Source: Caulobacterales bacterium (lineage in GTDB: Bacteria; Pseudomonadota; Alphaproteobacteria; Caulobacterales; Caulobacteraceae). Taken from it: a stretch of DNA of 40,367 bases. The stretch spans positions 1-40,367 of the forward strand of contig CANJID010000040.1 in NCBI GenBank assembly GCA_947474395.1, read 5' to 3'. Position 1 is the first letter of the stretch. Every line of letters begins with the position of its first letter. This document shows positions 23,408 through 30,991 of this stretch, one piece after another. A program made the position numbers and the translations under genes. Below the pieces are notes generated by a model. The model was not told the DNA's origin, did not search any database, and worked only from the letters and a program-made list of their open reading frames with translations.

Positions 23408-23524
23408 TAGAGCCTTTCAGGAGCAGATGGACCCATCTGATCCGTTAGAAAGGCTCTACATTTTAACATCTTAGAGCGCGTCCGGGCGGCGAAACCGCAC
23501 ACACTTTCGCCTGACGCGCTCTAG
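23408..23524. repeat. Dispersed two-module palindromic repeat, copy 3
   Basis: Module A (23408-23458) runs from TAGAGCCTTTC to GAAAGGCTCTA with the inner palindrome AGATGGACCCATCT. Module B (23472-23524) begins TAGAGCGCGT and ends ACGCGCTCTAG. It separates the convergent fdsD and hybrid-kinase genes, and its right end includes the kinase stop codon (23521-23523 on the minus strand). Module A differs from copy 1 by compensating changes (CTTTC/GAAAG instead of CTTTT/AAAAG), which favours a selected hairpin. Confidence 0.85.
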
Positions 23525-25215
23525 GAGGCCGCGGGCTCCGGCTCGTCCTGCCGGGACTTCGCCAGCGCAGCCCTGACGGCGGCCTGAAGGTCGCCGATCT
23601 GGAACGGCTTTCGGAGCACGTGGTCAGGGTCGATGACCTTGTCCACCGCCTTCATGTCCGCATAGCCGGTGGCCAGGATGATCGGCAGGCCCGGAACGCG
23701 CCGCCGGGCCTCGGCCACGACCTCCGCGCCCGTCATGCCCGGCATGGCGAAATCCACTACCAGCAGGGCCGGCCGCTCCGTCGCGAGACGCTCCAGCCCC
23801 TCTCGCCCATCGGCCGCCTCGATCACCGCATAGCCCGCGACCTCCAGGCACTCGGCCATGAAGCGCCGGACACCGGCGTCGTCCTCGACCAGCAGGACCT
23901 TCTCCCGCTTCCCATCCTTCGCCGCCTCGGCCAGAGGCGAGACGACCTCCCGTTCGGCGTCGGCGCGCGCCACCGGCAGCCAGATCTCCACCCTGGTCCC
24001 GGCGCCCTCGGCGCTGTCGATCCGCACGGTTCCGCCGGACTGCTGGGCGATTCCGTAGACCTGGCTCAGGCCCAGGCCCGTGCCCTTGCCGATCGGCTTG
24101 GTGGTGAAGAAGGGGTCGAACACCTTCTCCAGCAGATGCGCCGGAATGCCCATGCCGGTGTCTCCCACCCCGATCACCACGTAGATCCCGGGGCGCAGGG
24201 CGCCGTCTTCGGCCGGCGACTGGAGGCTTGAGATGCGCAAGGTCCCGCCCGCCGGCATGGCGTCGCGGGCGTTGATGGCCAGATTGAGGATCGCCAGCTC
24301 CACCTGGTTGGAATCGGCCATGGCCCAGGGGTCGGCGGGGTCGAGCGCCATCTCGATGGCGAACTGCGGTCCGAGGGTGCGGGCCAGCAAGTCATCCATG
24401 CCGCGGATCAGGGCGTTGATGTCCACCGGCTTCAGGGTCAGCCGCTGGGTGCGGGAGAAGGCCAGGAGCTGGCGGGTCAGCTTGGCGGCGCGGTCGTTGC
24501 CCTGGAGGGCGAACTGGGCGAGGCGGACGATCCGCTCGTCGGTGGAGCGGCGCTGGATCAGCTCCAGATTGCCGCCGATGACGGTCAGGAGGTTGTTGAA
24601 GTCGTGGGCGATCCCCCCGGTGAGCTGGCCGACCGCCTCCATCTTCTGCGACTGCACCAGGGCGGCCTGGGCGCGCTCGCGCTCGGCCACCTCCTGCATC
24701 AGCTGGTCGTTGGCGCGGGCGAGTTCGCGGGTGCGGTCATCGATCCGCGTCTCCAGGCTGCCGTTGAGCTGGGTCAGCCGCTCTTCGGCGCCTTCCAGCG
24801 CCTGCAGGTGGCGGCGGGCCTCGTACTGGCGGCGGCGGGCCCGCAACGCCGAGGCGGCGGCGCTGGCGAGGGTCTCTCCGTGGATCGGCCGCTCCAGCAC
24901 GATGACGTTGCCGAGCTGCTCCAGGACCCGGGCCGCCTCCTTGGGCCGGCGGCCGGACCGCTTGGTGGCCAGGAGGATGAAGGGGAAGTCCGACCATGGC
25001 TGCTGCGCGTCGAGCCAGTCGGCCAGCTTGCGGCGATCCGTGTCGGCCAGGGACTCCTCGGTCACCAGGGCCGTGCCGGCCCCCAGCGCCAGCTCAGTGG
25101 CCAGGTCGTCGGCGTTGCGGCAGATGCGGCACACGTGACCCTGCCGCGTCAGAAGCTGCTCGATCACTTCAGCGTCGCGGCCTCTGAGGGCCAGCAGGAG
25201 GACCCGTTCCTCCAC
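23521..25215 (-). CDS. Hybrid histidine kinase with degenerate N-terminal receiver
   Basis: A 564-residue soluble protein: a receiver-like domain (about 1-125), a coiled coil (130-190), HisKA with GGIAHDFNNLL (His204), HATPase (NLAINARDAMPAG, GTGLGLSQVYG) and a C-terminal receiver (acidic pocket in VEDDAG, phosphoacceptor Asp488 in LLVVDFAMPGM, KPFQ). In the N-terminal domain the acidic pair and phosphoacceptor are lost (ALVTEESLA at 49-57) and the Lys is replaced (ERP), so it is a pseudo-receiver. The start is GTG, one base after the stop of the KaiC-like gene, indicating one operon and a likely shared pathway. The stop lies in a dispersed repeat. Confidence 0.92.
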   Translation of the reverse strand: MEERVLLLALRGRDAEVIEQLLTRQGHVCRICRNADDLATELALGAGTALVTEESLADTDRRKLADWLDAQQPWSDFPFILLATKRSGRRPKEAARVLEQLGNVIVLERPIHGETLASAAASALRARRRQYEARRHLQALEGAEERLTQLNGSLETRIDDRTRELARANDQLMQEVAERERAQAALVQSQKMEAVGQLTGGIAHDFNNLLTVIGGNLELIQRRSTDERIVRLAQFALQGNDRAAKLTRQLLAFSRTQRLTLKPVDINALIRGMDDLLARTLGPQFAIEMALDPADPWAMADSNQVELAILNLAINARDAMPAGGTLRISSLQSPAEDGALRPGIYVVIGVGDTGMGIPAHLLEKVFDPFFTTKPIGKGTGLGLSQVYGIAQQSGGTVRIDSAEGAGTRVEIWLPVARADAEREVVSPLAEAAKDGKREKVLLVEDDAGVRRFMAECLEVAGYAVIEAADGREGLERLATERPALLVVDFAMPGMTGAEVVAEARRRVPGLPIILATGYADMKAVDKVIDPDHVLRKPFQIGDLQAAVRAALAKSRQDEPEPAAS

Positions 25216-25216
25216 C

Positions 25217-26728
25217 TCAAGCCCCGGCCGCGGCCGTTTCCGTGGGCATCAGCGGGGTCGCGCCGCGGTAGGCCGGCAGGCCGCTGAGCACCCCTTCGAA
25301 GTCTTCCAGAGGATCGCCCACCTCAACGCCCGACGCGCCCAGCTTGAACTCGCGGATGCTGGTCTCGTGCGCGGTGGTGCGGCTCTTGGCGACGGAGAGC
25401 GCCTTGTGCAGCCGGCCCCGCGCCTCGAAGTAGCGGAACAGGATGATCGTGTCGGACAGATAGCTAAGGTCGACGTCGGAGCGTATCTCGCCGAGCACCC
25501 CGTGCTGGCCGAGCACCAGAAGGGTGATGATCCCCTGCTGGTTCAGGTAGCTCAGCATCTCGTGCATCTGCAGCAGCAGGTACTTCTCGCCGGGCATGGC
25601 CTGGAGGAAGGCGTTCAGGCTGTCGATGGCCAGGAAGGTCACCCCGTCCCGCTCGACCGCCTCACGCACCCAGCTGGCGAACTCGCCCGGGGACAGCTCG
25701 GCGGGATCGATCTGCACGACCGCCAACTGGCCGCTCTGCAGATGCGGCTCCAGGTCCATCCCCATGGCGCTCGCCCGCGCCAGGAAGGTCGCCCGGCCCT
25801 CGTCGAACAGATAGTAGGCCGCCTTATCCCCGCGCTCGAGGGCGCTGAGGGCGCAGCGGATGGAGGTCGAGGTCTTGCCGACTCCGGACGGCCCGCTCAG
25901 CAGGGTGTTGGTGCCCGGCGTCAGGCCGCCGCCCAGCATCTCGTCCAGGGCCGGCACCCCCGTGGTGACCAGGTCCCCGAGGAAGGCGCGATGGTGCTCG
26001 GCCGCGATCAGGCGGGGGAACACCGCCACCCCGCCGGTTTCGATGACGAAGTCGTGGAAGCCGCCGCGGTATTTCACCCCCCGCATCTTCACCACCCGCA
26101 GGCGCCGGCGCTCGGAGCCGTAGTCCTGCGCGGTCTGTTCGAGGGTGATCACCCCGTGGGCGATGCTGTGGAGCTGCAGGTCGCCGGGGTCCGAGCTGCG
26201 GTCGTCGAGCATCAGGACCGTGCACTGGCGGGTGGAGAAATACTGCTTGAGGGCCAGGATCTGGCGGCGGTAGCGCAGGGAGTTCTGCGCCAGCAGCCGC
26301 ATTTCCGACAGGCTGTCGAACACCACGCGGGAAGGGCGCAGCCGATCGACGCAGTCCATCACCCCCTGGATGGTCTCGCCGAGCTCCACCTCGGAGGGCT
26401 CCAGGATCGACTGCTCGCTCTCGGGGTCGAGCCCGTCCTCGCTGACCAGCTCGAAAAGTTCGATGTCGTCGAGGGTCCAGCTGTGGCTGCGGGCGACTTC
26501 GCGAAGCTCGGCGGCGGTCTCGGACAGGGTGATGTAGAGGCCCTTTTCGCCCGCCCTCGCGCCCTCCAGGAGGAACTGCAGGGCGATGGTGGTCTTGCCG
26601 CTGCCCGGCGTGCCCTCCAGCAGATAGGCGCGATCCTTGGTCAGCCCCCCGCCCAGGATGTTGTCGAGGTCGGCGATTCCGGTCGAAACCCGAGGACGTT
26701 CGGCGGCGGAATGTAGGGTCGGTCGCAT
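25217..26728 (-). CDS. KaiC-like double-domain RecA-family ATPase
   Basis: The 503-residue protein has two KaiC domains. CI has Walker A GTPGSGKT (39-46) and Walker B Asp138; CII has GPSGVGKT (279-286) and Asp369. The C-terminal DTIILFRYFEARG and SIREFKLG segments match cyanobacterial KaiC. Against KaiC, the paired glutamates after Walker A are Ser69-Glu70 in CI and Asp309-Glu310 in CII. The Ser431/Thr432 phosphorylation pair aligns with Ser422-Tyr423. No kaiB is seen in the window. ATP hydrolysis and hexamer formation are likely; clock function is not implied. GGAAAAG 3 bp before ATG 26728 supports the start. It is coupled to the hybrid kinase downstream. Confidence 0.92.
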   Translation of the reverse strand: MRPTLHSAAERPRVSTGIADLDNILGGGLTKDRAYLLEGTPGSGKTTIALQFLLEGARAGEKGLYITLSETAAELREVARSHSWTLDDIELFELVSEDGLDPESEQSILEPSEVELGETIQGVMDCVDRLRPSRVVFDSLSEMRLLAQNSLRYRRQILALKQYFSTRQCTVLMLDDRSSDPGDLQLHSIAHGVITLEQTAQDYGSERRRLRVVKMRGVKYRGGFHDFVIETGGVAVFPRLIAAEHHRAFLGDLVTTGVPALDEMLGGGLTPGTNTLLSGPSGVGKTSTSIRCALSALERGDKAAYYLFDEGRATFLARASAMGMDLEPHLQSGQLAVVQIDPAELSPGEFASWVREAVERDGVTFLAIDSLNAFLQAMPGEKYLLLQMHEMLSYLNQQGIITLLVLGQHGVLGEIRSDVDLSYLSDTIILFRYFEARGRLHKALSVAKSRTTAHETSIREFKLGASGVEVGDPLEDFEGVLSGLPAYRGATPLMPTETAAAGA

Positions 26729-26835
26729 CGGCTTTTCCAGGACCGGGCGCTCCCGACGAGCACCCTGCGACTGCAAAAAACGAGCTTGGCCGAATTTGGA
26801 TGCATGACGCCTGCGAGAAGCTTCGCAGAGCCCCT

Positions 26836-27411
26836 TCAGGGCCTCGTCAGATCGTCCGGGCGGTTGGCGTTGGAGAAGGCCCGGGCGTCCGCGAACGCAA
26901 TTGCCGCCGCCCCGAGGCTCTTCAGGAAGCCGATCACCGCCGGGTGCTTGCCCCCCGCGAGCGCCTGTTCGACATCGCCCAGCAGCGCCACGCGCCACGC
27001 GGAGCACAGGGGCTGCGGCCCGTCCACGGTCTCGGCGTAGGCCGCCTTCGCCCCCTCCAGTCCCTTCGCCAGCCGGGACACGAGGTCTTCGGGCAGGAAG
27101 GGCGCGTCACAGGGCGCGACCACCAGGGCCTCGGCGCCGCGCACCGCCGCCCAGGCCAGCCCCGCGCGCACCCCCGCCAGGGGGCCCTCGGGACCGAGGG
27201 GATCGTCGTGCAGGAGGTCCAGGCCGAGCCGCACGCCCAGCACCGCCGCCCCCGAACCTGCCCGGGCGCTGACCGCGACCGCGGCGCAGGCCGGCTGCAG
27301 CCGGGCCAGGACGTGGACCAGGAGGGGCCTGCCCTCCATCTCGGCCAGGGCCTTTTCCGAGCCGAACCGGCTGGACCGCCCGCCCGCCAGGACCAGGCCC
27401 GCGAGCCTCAT
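26836..27411 (-). CDS. mobA: Molybdenum cofactor guanylyltransferase
   Basis: MobA joins GMP to molybdopterin to make the guanine dinucleotide cofactor used by formate dehydrogenases. The 191-residue protein has the nucleotide-binding signature LAGLVLAGGRSSRFGSEKAL (residues 3-22), the HDDPLGPEGPLAG segment and VAPCDAPFLPEDL. Downstream of moeA with a 4-bp ATGA overlap, it forms a cofactor pair close to fdsA, which needs exactly this cofactor form. It is followed by a 107-bp gap before the KaiC-like gene on the same strand, so the four genes may share a transcript. Confidence 0.95.
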   Translation of the reverse strand: MRLAGLVLAGGRSSRFGSEKALAEMEGRPLLVHVLARLQPACAAVAVSARAGSGAAVLGVRLGLDLLHDDPLGPEGPLAGVRAGLAWAAVRGAEALVVAPCDAPFLPEDLVSRLAKGLEGAKAAYAETVDGPQPLCSAWRVALLGDVEQALAGGKHPAVIGFLKSLGAAAIAFADARAFSNANRPDDLTRP

Positions 27412-28616
27412 AGCCGGGGGAGGCGCAGCACCTCGACCACCTCCCCCGCCGCGGCGGCAGGGGCGCTCGGCGGGCGGCGCAGCAGGGCGTCGGCGCGGGC
27501 GAAGACCGAGACCAGGGACGAGTCCTCCTCGGGGAAGGGCCGCACAAGCAGCGCCCCGTCGTCGCCGGAGGAAAGGCCCGCGCGCACCCAGTGCTCGCGC
27601 GGCGTATTGGGCTTCATCGGCGCGGTCAGGCGCGCACGCTCCAGCCGGGGGGAGGGGTCGGCGCCCTGCATCTGCAGCAGGATCGAGCGCAGGAAGAGTT
27701 CGGCCCCCACCATTGCCGAGGCGGGGTTGCCGGCCAGGCCCAGGACACGCCGCCCGTCCGCCAGGGTCCCGAAGAAGGTAGGCTTGCCCGGCCGCATGGC
27801 GATGCTGGCCACGGTGAGCTCCAGCCCGAGCTGCGCCAGGGCCGGCCGCACCAGATCGTGGTCGCCGACCGAGGCGCCGCCGACGGTCAGGATCAGGTCG
27901 CAGTCGATGTTGCGGATCGCCTCGACAATGGCCTCCAGCCGGTCCGCCAACCGGGGCTGCGGCAGGGGGGTCCCGCCCCAGCCCCGCACCAGATGCGCCA
28001 GGGTCAGTGTGGTGGATTCGAAAATCTGCCAGGGGCCCGGCGTCTCCCCCGGCGCCACCAGCTCGTCTCCGCCCCCGAAGATCGCCACCCGGGGCGAACG
28101 GGCGAGGGTCAGGGACGCCGCCCCCGCCGAGGCCGCCAGAGACAGCCGCCAGGGATCGAGCGCCAAGCCCGCCGCCAGCAGAGTCTCGCCTTCCCGGAAA
28201 TCCCCGCCCCGGGGCCGGACATTGCCGCTCGCCTCGCTCAAGGGTCCGACGGTCACAGCCTCGCCCTCACGGACCGCCTCCTCCTGGATCACCACCGTGT
28301 CGGCGCCTTCGGGCAGGGCCGCGCCGGTGAAGATGCGCACCGCCTGGCCCGGCTGCAGGACCGTGCCGTAGCCGCGCCCCGCCGCGCTCTCCCCCGCCAC
28401 CGTCAGCGTCGCCGCCCGCCCGTCCGCGTCGGCGAAGCGCACTGCATAGCCGTCCATGGCCGAGGCGCGGAACGGCGGCTGGTCGCGCAGGCTGCGCAGG
28501 TCTGCGGCCACCACCCGGCCCACCGCCGCGGCCTCCAACGCCACGGTCTCGGCCTCCAGCCGGCCCGCTCCGGCCAGCATGCGCGCGCGCGCCTCTTCGA
28601 CAGTCAGGTTCTTCAT
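27408..28616 (-). CDS. moeA: Molybdopterin molybdenumtransferase
   Basis: MoeA inserts molybdate into adenylylated molybdopterin. The 402-residue protein shows SAMDGYAVR (domain I), GAALPEGADTVVIQEE and the domain III run VGGASVGDHDLV, AMRPGKPTFFG and LAGNPASAMVGAE; the C-terminal domain IV ends in VVEVLRLPRL. GGTGAG immediately before ATG 28616 is the ribosome site. mobA overlaps its stop (ATGA). With mobA and fdhD it serves cofactor loading of the nearby formate dehydrogenase, and probably other molybdoenzymes in the cell. The phospholipase D-like gene starts 42 bp away on the other strand. Confidence 0.96.
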   Translation of the reverse strand: MKNLTVEEARARMLAGAGRLEAETVALEAAAVGRVVAADLRSLRDQPPFRASAMDGYAVRFADADGRAATLTVAGESAAGRGYGTVLQPGQAVRIFTGAALPEGADTVVIQEEAVREGEAVTVGPLSEASGNVRPRGGDFREGETLLAAGLALDPWRLSLAASAGAASLTLARSPRVAIFGGGDELVAPGETPGPWQIFESTTLTLAHLVRGWGGTPLPQPRLADRLEAIVEAIRNIDCDLILTVGGASVGDHDLVRPALAQLGLELTVASIAMRPGKPTFFGTLADGRRVLGLAGNPASAMVGAELFLRSILLQMQGADPSPRLERARLTAPMKPNTPREHWVRAGLSSGDDGALLVRPFPEEDSSLVSVFARADALLRRPPSAPAAAAGEVVEVLRLPRL

Positions 28617-28658
28617 CTCACCAAGCGAATAGCCCAGCCCTGGCCTATATGGGAACCG

Positions 28659-30239
28659 ATGAAGGGGCGGGGCATTGGCCCTGCTCAGGTCGAACGGGGC
28701 TGGAGAACAGGTTTGCTGCTGCAGCCCGGATTGACCTGTTGGCGCGCCGAGCGGGCTGAGCGCGCCTCCATGCTGCTGGATTCGGGCGCCTATTTCGCCG
28801 CGGCCAAGGCGGCGATGAAGAAGGCCAAACGCTCCATCCACCTGCTGGGATGGGCCTTCGATCCCCTGACGCGGCTTGAGCCCAACGAGCGGGGCGAGGG
28901 GCCGGACAGCGACCAGGTCGGTCCTTTCCTGAACAAGCTCGTGGCCGAGCGGCCCGAACTCGACATCCGGGTGCTGATCTGGAAGTCGGCCTTGCCGATC
29001 GCCGCCTCCCAGCACTTCTTCCCCCACCGCGCCCGCAAATGTTTCGAGCACACGGGGGTGAAGTTCGCCCTCGACCCCACCGTCCCCTTCGGCGCATGCC
29101 ATCACCAGAAGGTGCTGGTGATCGACGACGAGATCGCCTTCTGCGGCGGGGGCGACATCGGCGCCGACCGCTGGGATTCCAGCGCGCACCTCGATATCGA
29201 TCTGCGCCGCCTGATGCCCTGGGGAAATGTCCACGCGCCGCGGCACGAGGTGATGATGCTGGTGGACGGCCCCGCCGCCGCCGCCCTCGGGGAACTGGCC
29301 CGCCAGCGCTGGCGAACCGCGACCGGGGACGACGTGCCCCCGCCTCTCGTCAAGACCGGCGAGGACCCCTGGCCCGACCGGCTGCGCCCCGACATCACCG
29401 AGGCCACGGTCGGGATCGCCCGCACCATGCCCGACTGGCGCGATCAGATCGGAATCCGGGAGAACGAGCGGCTGCACCTGACCGCCATCGCCGCGGCCCG
29501 CTGGCTGATCTACCTGGAGAACCAGTACGTCACCTCGCCGGTCTATGCCGACGCCCTGGCGGCCCGCCTAGCGGAGAAGGACGGGCCCGAGGTGGTGATC
29601 GTCTCCACCGCCCGCGCCCCGAGCTGGTTCGACCACATGACCATGGACCGCACCCGCTCGGTGTTCCTGCGCACGCTGATGGCGGCCGACAAATACGGCC
29701 GCTTCCACGCCTACTGCCCGCACACGCCGAAGGGCGAGACCATCCTGGTCCACTCGAAGGTCTCGATCATCGACGACCGCTTCCTCAGGGCGGGCTCCAC
29801 CAACCTGAACAACCGCTCCGCCGGGTTCGACACCGAGTGCGACCTCGCCATCGACGCCGAAACCGACGAGCACAAGGTCGGCATCCACCGCTTCCGCTCG
29901 CGGCTGATCGCGCATTTCCTGGCCCGATCGCCGGACGCCTTCGAGGAGGCCTTCGTGAGGGCCGGGTCCCTCTCCGGCGCCATCGAGGCCCTGGACGTGG
30001 GCCCGAACCCGCGGCTGCGCGCGCTCAGGCCGGCCGGCCTCGGCCCCCTCGCCACCCTCATCGCCGCCTTCCACCTCGGCGACCCGGCCGACCCGTCCGA
30101 TTCCTTGCGGCCCTGGCGGCGGGCGCAGGAGCTGGGCCGCGAACGCCGGGCCTTCCTGCACGACATCGAGGGCGCCGCCGAACAGCAGATGATCGAGCGG
30201 CGGCGCAAGGGCTCGCCCCGGCGCAAGGAGCCTGTCTAG
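28659..30239 (+). CDS. Phospholipase D family protein
   Basis: A 526-residue protein with two HKD motifs: His149-x-Lys151-x4-Asp156 in ACHHQKVLVIDDE and His365-x-Lys367-x4-Asp372 in LVHSKVSIIDDR, each followed by a GG or GSxN turn (AGSTNLNNRS in the second). These catalyse phosphodiester cleavage or transfer through a phosphohistidine. The family includes cardiolipin synthases and phospholipases. No membrane helix or signal peptide is clear; hydrophobic stretch LLGWAF is a core strand. The C-terminal 100 residues are basic. ATG 28659 follows GGGAACC. The stop overlaps, tail to tail, that of the convergent endonuclease-fold gene, a pairing often seen in proteobacteria. Confidence 0.92.
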   Translation: MKGRGIGPAQVERGWRTGLLLQPGLTCWRAERAERASMLLDSGAYFAAAKAAMKKAKRSIHLLGWAFDPLTRLEPNERGEGPDSDQVGPFLNKLVAERPELDIRVLIWKSALPIAASQHFFPHRARKCFEHTGVKFALDPTVPFGACHHQKVLVIDDEIAFCGGGDIGADRWDSSAHLDIDLRRLMPWGNVHAPRHEVMMLVDGPAAAALGELARQRWRTATGDDVPPPLVKTGEDPWPDRLRPDITEATVGIARTMPDWRDQIGIRENERLHLTAIAAARWLIYLENQYVTSPVYADALAARLAEKDGPEVVIVSTARAPSWFDHMTMDRTRSVFLRTLMAADKYGRFHAYCPHTPKGETILVHSKVSIIDDRFLRAGSTNLNNRSAGFDTECDLAIDAETDEHKVGIHRFRSRLIAHFLARSPDAFEEAFVRAGSLSGAIEALDVGPNPRLRALRPAGLGPLATLIAAFHLGDPADPSDSLRPWRRAQELGRERRAFLHDIEGAAEQQMIERRRKGSPRRKEPV

Positions 30240-30985
30240 GCCTTGCCTATGTGGAAGTCGGCCACCAGCGGCAGGTGGTCGGAGGCCGAGCGGCACAGGG
30301 GCCCGCCTGGAGCGTGGACATCTTCCACCACGATGGAGGGGCTGACGAACATGTGGTCGATCCTTAAGACGGGGGCGCGGCTGGGGAAGGTCGCCACGGT
30401 CTTGCGCCAGCGCGGCCGTCCCCGCAGGCCCACCTGGGCGTCGTGCAGCCGACTGCAGAGCTGGCGATAGACGGCGTAGCGGGTGTTGGCGTTGAAGTCG
30501 CCGAGCAGGATCGCCGGGTCCTTGAAGCCCGCGTTCCCCGCCCAGTCCTCGCCCAGGAGGCAGGCGACCTGCCGGCGCTGTTCGAGCGGCACGAGCCCGA
30601 GGTGGGTGTTGATGACCTGCAGCTCGACCCCGTCCACCTCCACCGCCACCCACAGGGCGCCGCGGCTCTCCAGCCCCCGCATCCGGGGCAGGGTCGGCAG
30701 GGGCCCGGAGCGCACCAGGCGCTCGGGCAGGGTGGTGAGGATGGCGTCGCCGTATTCCTCCTCCTCCACCTTCACGGCGGCATGGAAATGGAAGCTCATG
30801 CCGAGGCGCGTGGCGATGTCGTGGGCCTGGTCCACCGTGCCGGTCCGCTTGCGGCCCACGTCCAACTCCTGCAGGGCGACGATGTCCGGCCGGCATTGGG
30901 CGATGACCGCGGCGATGCGCCCGACGTCGAGCTTGCCGTCGACGCCGCGGCAGGAGTGCACGTTGTAGGTCATGATCCGCGGCAT
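30236..30985 (-). CDS. Endonuclease/exonuclease/phosphatase family protein
   Basis: A 249-residue cytoplasmic DNase I-fold hydrolase. Motifs: MTYNVHSCRGVDG (Asn metal ligand), IVALQELDVGR (Glu), INTHLGLVPLEQR, LLGDFNANT (Asp/Asn) and SASDHLPLVADF (Asp-His). Substrate could be nucleic acid or a phospholipid head group; the latter is suggested by the facing phospholipase D-like gene. The last four bases (CTAG) are shared with the stop of that gene. It lies 6 bp after galM on the same strand and may be the last gene of the GH1-SDR-galM operon. Confidence 0.9.
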   Translation of the reverse strand: MPRIMTYNVHSCRGVDGKLDVGRIAAVIAQCRPDIVALQELDVGRKRTGTVDQAHDIATRLGMSFHFHAAVKVEEEEYGDAILTTLPERLVRSGPLPTLPRMRGLESRGALWVAVEVDGVELQVINTHLGLVPLEQRRQVACLLGEDWAGNAGFKDPAILLGDFNANTRYAVYRQLCSRLHDAQVGLRGRPRWRKTVATFPSRAPVLRIDHMFVSPSIVVEDVHAPGGPLCRSASDHLPLVADFHIGKA

Positions 30986-30991
30986 GAGCCG

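Noticed and set aside
23398-23520. Ordinary intrinsic terminator between fdsD and the hybrid kinase
   Set aside because: The structure is the dispersed repeat, with no U tract; it may still end transcripts but is not a canonical terminator.
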